Assembly (NCBI RefSeq): GCF_030625865.1
Contig: NZ_DAOUQB010000024.1
Location: 1-49,013, forward strand
Direction: 5' to 3'
Length of the DNA stretch: 49,013 bases
DNA from: Anaerotignum sp.
GTDB taxonomy: Bacteria > Bacillota > Clostridia > Lachnospirales > Anaerotignaceae
Shown here one piece after another: positions 46,144 to 49,013 of the stretch (position 1 is the first letter of the stretch; every line of letters begins with the position of its first letter). The position numbers and the translations under genes are program-made. The notes beneath the pieces were generated by a model that saw only the letters and a list, made by a program, of their open reading frames with translations, was not told the DNA's origin and did no database searches.

Positions 46144-47361
46144 ATGAAAGAAAAAATTGTATTGGCATATTCCGGCGGTCTTGATACTTCCGTTATTATT
46201 CCCTGGTTGAAAGAAAACTATGATGCAGAAGTAATTGCTGTTTGCGGTGACGTTGGTCAGGGCAAAGAAACAGACGGCTTAGAAGAAAAGGCGCTTCGTA
46301 CCGGTGCAAGCAAGCTTTATATAGAAGATTTGACAGAAGAATTCATCACAGACGCAATTTACCCTTGTATCAAAGCAAATGCTGTTTATGAAGGCAAATA
46401 CCTTTTGGGTACATCCATGGCAAGACCCATTATCGCTAAAAAATTGGTTGAAATCGCAAAAAAAGAAGGCGCAACTGCAATTTGCCATGGCGCAACAGGA
46501 AAAGGAAACGATCAGGTTCGTTTTGAATTAACAATCAAGGCTTTGGCCCCCGAGCTGAAAATCATCGCTCCTTGGAGATTGGATACATGGGGTATGGAAA
46601 GCCGCGAAGATGAAATGGCTTACTTGGAAGCAAGAGGCATTCCTTTCCCCGTAAAGAAAGATGATTCCTACAGCCGTGACCGCAATATCTGGCACCTGAG
46701 CCATGAAGGTTTGGAATTGGAAGATCCCGCAAACGAGCCAAACTTCAAACATATTCTACAGATGGGCGTTTCTCCCGAAGAAGCACCGGATGTACCTGAA
46801 TATGTAACCGTTGCTTTTGAAGCAGGTGTACCTGTGGCAGTAAACGGCGAAAAAATAGCTCCCGTTGCTTTATTGACAAAACTGAATGAAATTGGCGGAA
46901 AAAATGGTATCGGCATCACAGACATTTGCGAAAACCGTGTTGTAGGTATGAAATCCCGTGGTGTATATGAAACTCCCGGCGGCGCCATTCTTTACTATGC
47001 ACATCGTGAATTAGAATATCTTTGCTTAGATAAAAAGACACAGGCTTTTAACGAAGTTGCAAGCAATAAATTCACAGAATTGGTATACAGCGGCGAATGG
47101 TATACCCCATTAAGAGAAGCTCTCAGTGCTTATTTTGATTTTACAAACGCCACTGTAACAGGCTCTGTAAAAATGAAACTGTACAAAGGAAATATTATTT
47201 CCGCAGGCTCCACATCTCCTTACAGCTTATATAATGAATCTATGGCAAGCTTCACAACGGGCGAGTTGTATAATCATAAAGATGCAGACGGATTCATCAA
47301 CCTGTTCGGTCTGCCCTTAAAAGTTCGTGCAATGATGATGCAGAACAACGAAAATAAATAA
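46144..47361 (+). CDS. argG: argininosuccinate synthase
   Basis: A 405-residue protein: [29 protein letters not shown] (PP-loop YSGGLDTS), [44 protein letters not shown] and the C-terminal [13 protein letters not shown]. It joins citrulline and aspartate with ATP to argininosuccinate, the penultimate step of arginine synthesis. The start at 46144 follows AAGGAGG; the spacing of 11 is somewhat long. A longer in-frame extension begins at 45988 but contains the promoter. argH follows after 109 bp. Confidence 0.97.
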   Translation: MKEKIVLAYSGGLDTSVIIPWLKENYDAEVIAVCGDVGQGKETDGLEEKALRTGASKLYIEDLTEEFITDAIYPCIKANAVYEGKYLLGTSMARPIIAKKLVEIAKKEGATAICHGATGKGNDQVRFELTIKALAPELKIIAPWRLDTWGMESREDEMAYLEARGIPFPVKKDDSYSRDRNIWHLSHEGLELEDPANEPNFKHILQMGVSPEEAPDVPEYVTVAFEAGVPVAVNGEKIAPVALLTKLNEIGGKNGIGITDICENRVVGMKSRGVYETPGGAILYYAHRELEYLCLDKKTQAFNEVASNKFTELVYSGEWYTPLREALSAYFDFTNATVTGSVKMKLYKGNIISAGSTSPYSLYNESMASFTTGELYNHKDADGFINLFGLPLKVRAMMMQNNENK

Positions 47362-47470
47362 AATCAGGAAACCTTCTTTGGGGCTTTGCCCCATACCCAA
47401 ATGTCTTTAAAAGACTGATCGGGTTTGGGACAAGGCTCTTTCATTTTTTAATAAGAAAGGATGCATAAAT
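47362..47470 (+). other. structured argG-argH spacer
   Basis: The spacer can fold into GGGGC-TTT-GCCCC (47380-47392), an outer CCCAAA/TTTGGG stem (47396-47401/47424-47429) enclosing GTCTT/AAGAC, and a closing CCTT/AAGG. GGGGC-loop-GCCCC followed by a matching outer stem is a common repeat-like intergenic element in Clostridia. It ends before a ribosome site (AAGAAAGGATG) for argH. No start codon lies in it, so I read it as RNA structure or a small repetitive element. Confidence 0.5.
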
Positions 47471-48850
47471 ATGAAACTTTGGGGCGGTCGCTTTACAAAA
47501 TCCACCGATAGCTTTACCGACCATTTCCATTCCTCTATTTCCTTCGACAGCCGTATGTATCATGAAGATATCACTGGAAGTATGGCTCACGCAGCAATGC
47601 TTGGCAAACAGGGCATTATCCCTAAGGAAGATTCGGATTTGATTATAAAAACCTTGCAGGAAATTCTTACGGATATTGAAAATGGCCATATAACCTTTGA
47701 CGAAAAAGCAGAAGATATCCATATGAACGTGGAATCCATTTTAATCAGCCGTATCGGCGATGTAGGTAAACGCTTGCATACAGGTAGAAGCAGAAACGAT
47801 CAAGTGGCTTTGGATACCCGCATGTATACCAAAAAAGAAATCAAAGCAATTCAAGCTTTGGTAAAAGAACTGATGACAGTTTTGAACTCCCTGGCTGAAA
47901 AGCACACGGAAACCATTATGCCCGGCTATACCCACCTGCAAAGAGCCCAGCCTGTCACCTTAGCACATCACCTTTTGGCATATATCGAAATGTTCAAGCG
48001 TGACTATGACCGTTTGGCGGATAGCTATAAACGTACCGATGTACTCCCTTTGGGCAGTGGTGCTTTGGCCACAACAACTTACCCCTTAGACAGAGAATTT
48101 GTTGCTAAACAATTAGGGTTTTCTGCGATTACGCAAAACAGTATGGATGGTGTTTCCGACCGTGATTTCTGTATTGAATTGGTTTCTGATCTGTCCATTT
48201 TGATGATGCATTTAAGCCGTTTCTGCGAGGAAATTATTCTCTGGAGCAGCCACGAATTCCGTTTTATCGAATTGGATGACGCTTATTCTACAGGTTCAAG
48301 CATTATGCCCCAGAAGAAAAACCCCGATATGGCTGAATTAATCCGCGGCAAAACAGGCAGAGTATATGGTCACCTTATGGGATTTTTGACCACCATGAAG
48401 GGCTTACCTTTGGCTTACAATAAGGATATGCAGGAAGATAAAGAGGCATTGTTTGATGCCATAGATACCATAAAAATGTGCGTGCCTGTCTTCACCAATA
48501 TGATTGCAACGGTTACCGTACGTGAGCATAATATGCTGGAGGCAGCAAAAGGCGGTTTTACCAACGCCACAGATGCAGCTGACTGGTTAGTAAAGCAAGG
48601 CGTTCCTTTCCGTGATGCCCATGAAATTATTGGGAAACTGGTTTTATACTGCATCCAAAACAACACCAATCTGGATGACCTTTCTCTGGAAGAATATAAA
48701 GCTATCTCCCCTGTATTTGACGAAAGCGTTTATGCCGCAATCTCCGTAAAACAGTGTGTTGAAGCTAGAAACGTAATTGGCGGCCCCGCAAAATCGGTAA
48801 CCACCATGGCAATCGAAGCAAATAAGGCTTATCTTCGTTCTTTAGTATAA
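47471..48850 (+). CDS. argH: argininosuccinate lyase
   Basis: A 459-residue protein: [37 protein letters not shown] at the start, [38 protein letters not shown], and the fumarase-superfamily signature [21 protein letters not shown] with the catalytic Ser loop. It splits argininosuccinate to arginine and fumarate. AAGGATG lies near the ATG. Co-transcribed with argG, across the structured spacer. Confidence 0.97.
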   Translation: MKLWGGRFTKSTDSFTDHFHSSISFDSRMYHEDITGSMAHAAMLGKQGIIPKEDSDLIIKTLQEILTDIENGHITFDEKAEDIHMNVESILISRIGDVGKRLHTGRSRNDQVALDTRMYTKKEIKAIQALVKELMTVLNSLAEKHTETIMPGYTHLQRAQPVTLAHHLLAYIEMFKRDYDRLADSYKRTDVLPLGSGALATTTYPLDREFVAKQLGFSAITQNSMDGVSDRDFCIELVSDLSILMMHLSRFCEEIILWSSHEFRFIELDDAYSTGSSIMPQKKNPDMAELIRGKTGRVYGHLMGFLTTMKGLPLAYNKDMQEDKEALFDAIDTIKMCVPVFTNMIATVTVREHNMLEAAKGGFTNATDAADWLVKQGVPFRDAHEIIGKLVLYCIQNNTNLDDLSLEEYKAISPVFDESVYAAISVKQCVEARNVIGGPAKSVTTMAIEANKAYLRSLV

Positions 48851-48887
48851 ATAATTACAACCACCTGCTAAGTGAAGTTGTAAAATG

Positions 48888-48930
48888 AAAGTAGACAAGG
48901 AATATGACCACCTTGCCTACTTTTTGTTTT
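48888..48930 (+). terminator. terminator/hairpin downstream of argH
   Basis: AAAGTAGACAAGG pairs with CCTTGCCTACTTT (one mismatch) around a 10-base loop, followed by TTTTT. It can terminate argGH or shield an insertion element from outside transcription. Confidence 0.8.
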
Positions 48931-48957
48931 ATAATTATTTTGAAAGGATGTGCTATT

Positions 48958-49013
48958 ATGGGAGTTCCTAAAGGAACCAAAAGAAGAAATTGGACTTATG
49001 AAGAGAAAATGCG
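48958..49013 (+). CDS. start of an ORF, possibly IS3-type transposase OrfA, partial
   Basis: Only 18 codons are visible: MGVPKGTKRRNWTYEEKM. The basic KRRNWTYEEK phrase resembles the start of IS3-type OrfA helix-turn-helix proteins (xRRxWTxEEK). AAAGGATG precedes the ATG. The gene continues beyond the right edge, so the assignment is tentative. Confidence 0.45.
   Translation, partial: MGVPKGTKRRNWTYEEKM

Larger units (their letters stand above)
48879..49013 (+). mobile_element. probable left end of an IS3-type element, partial
   Basis: TGTAAAATGAAAGTAGACA (48879-48897) resembles IS3/IS150-type terminal repeats that start TG and end GACA. It begins 29 bp past argH and is followed by a hairpin and the start of a transposase-like ORF. 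The right end is outside the window, so this is only a suggestion. Confidence 0.35.

Noticed and set aside
1-49013. CRISPR arrays, rRNA genes, riboswitches upstream of the potassium genes
   Set aside because: No regularly spaced direct repeats, no rRNA signatures, and the potassium genes follow other genes with no room for a leader.

Overview
The window suits a low-GC, spore-forming member of the Clostridia, possibly Lachnospirales or Anaerotignum-like (an inference from gene content only). Two blocks meet near position 28,080-28,360: an integrated A118/SPP1-like tailed prophage on the left (1-~28,100) and host chromosome on the right (~28,100-49,013). Most lines of evidence are conserved motifs, gene order and Shine-Dalgarno sites; no database search was possible.

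Prophage. Almost all genes lie on the minus strand and read leftward from a divergent switch at 26,420-26,600. Rightward from the switch are a compact cI-like repressor and a tyrosine integrase that ends at the host boundary. Leftward come a Cro-like HTH, an AntA/AntB-KilAC antirepressor, small early proteins (two below 60 codons), a PAPS-reductase-family protein, an AbrB-type protein, then recombination/replication (DUF1351 protein, RecT, MBL hydrolase, RusA, replisome organiser with a hexamer-repeat tract, DnaC-like loader, SSB), accessory genes (ASCH, YopX, MazG-like, Lar), a probable late regulator, a terminator directly abutting a tRNA-Ile(UAU), then small and large terminase, portal, minor head protein, scaffold, capsid, two capsid-adjacent proteins (one a collar/fibre-like His-rich protein), four connector/tail-completion genes, tail tube, tail chaperone, Gp15, a free-standing lipoprotein gene with its own promoter and terminator, and the tape measure gene, which runs off the left edge. 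Tail tip, lysis genes and attL are outside the window.

Host. From the junction: a KtrA/KtrB-type potassium uptake pair in an apparent operon with an HD phosphohydrolase and thymidine kinase; long-form hibernation factor HPF behind a sigma-H-like promoter; a 770-bp AT-rich gene-free region with five DnaA boxes in 80 bp; a macrodomain protein; a spoIID-spoIIQ-like sporulation pair with a sigma-F-like promoter on the second; an unknown membrane protein; a radical SAM protein; a strongly promoted structured RNA with 6S-RNA architecture; a large SLH-domain surface protein; a YhcN/YlaJ-type sporulation lipoprotein with a sigma-G-like promoter; a small membrane protein; YchF; a UDP-GlcNAc 2-epimerase ORF fused in frame to a SHOCT-like helical protein; an FAH-family hydrolase; and argG-argH with probable ArgR half-sites. 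The last 130 bp look like the start of an IS3-type element.

The items most worth a second look are the DnaA-box cluster, the 6S-like RNA, the epimerase fusion with a preserved internal ribosome site, the lipoprotein moron beside the tape measure gene, the terminator-tRNA junction at the start of the late operon, and the set of sporulation/stationary sigma-factor promoters that match their genes.
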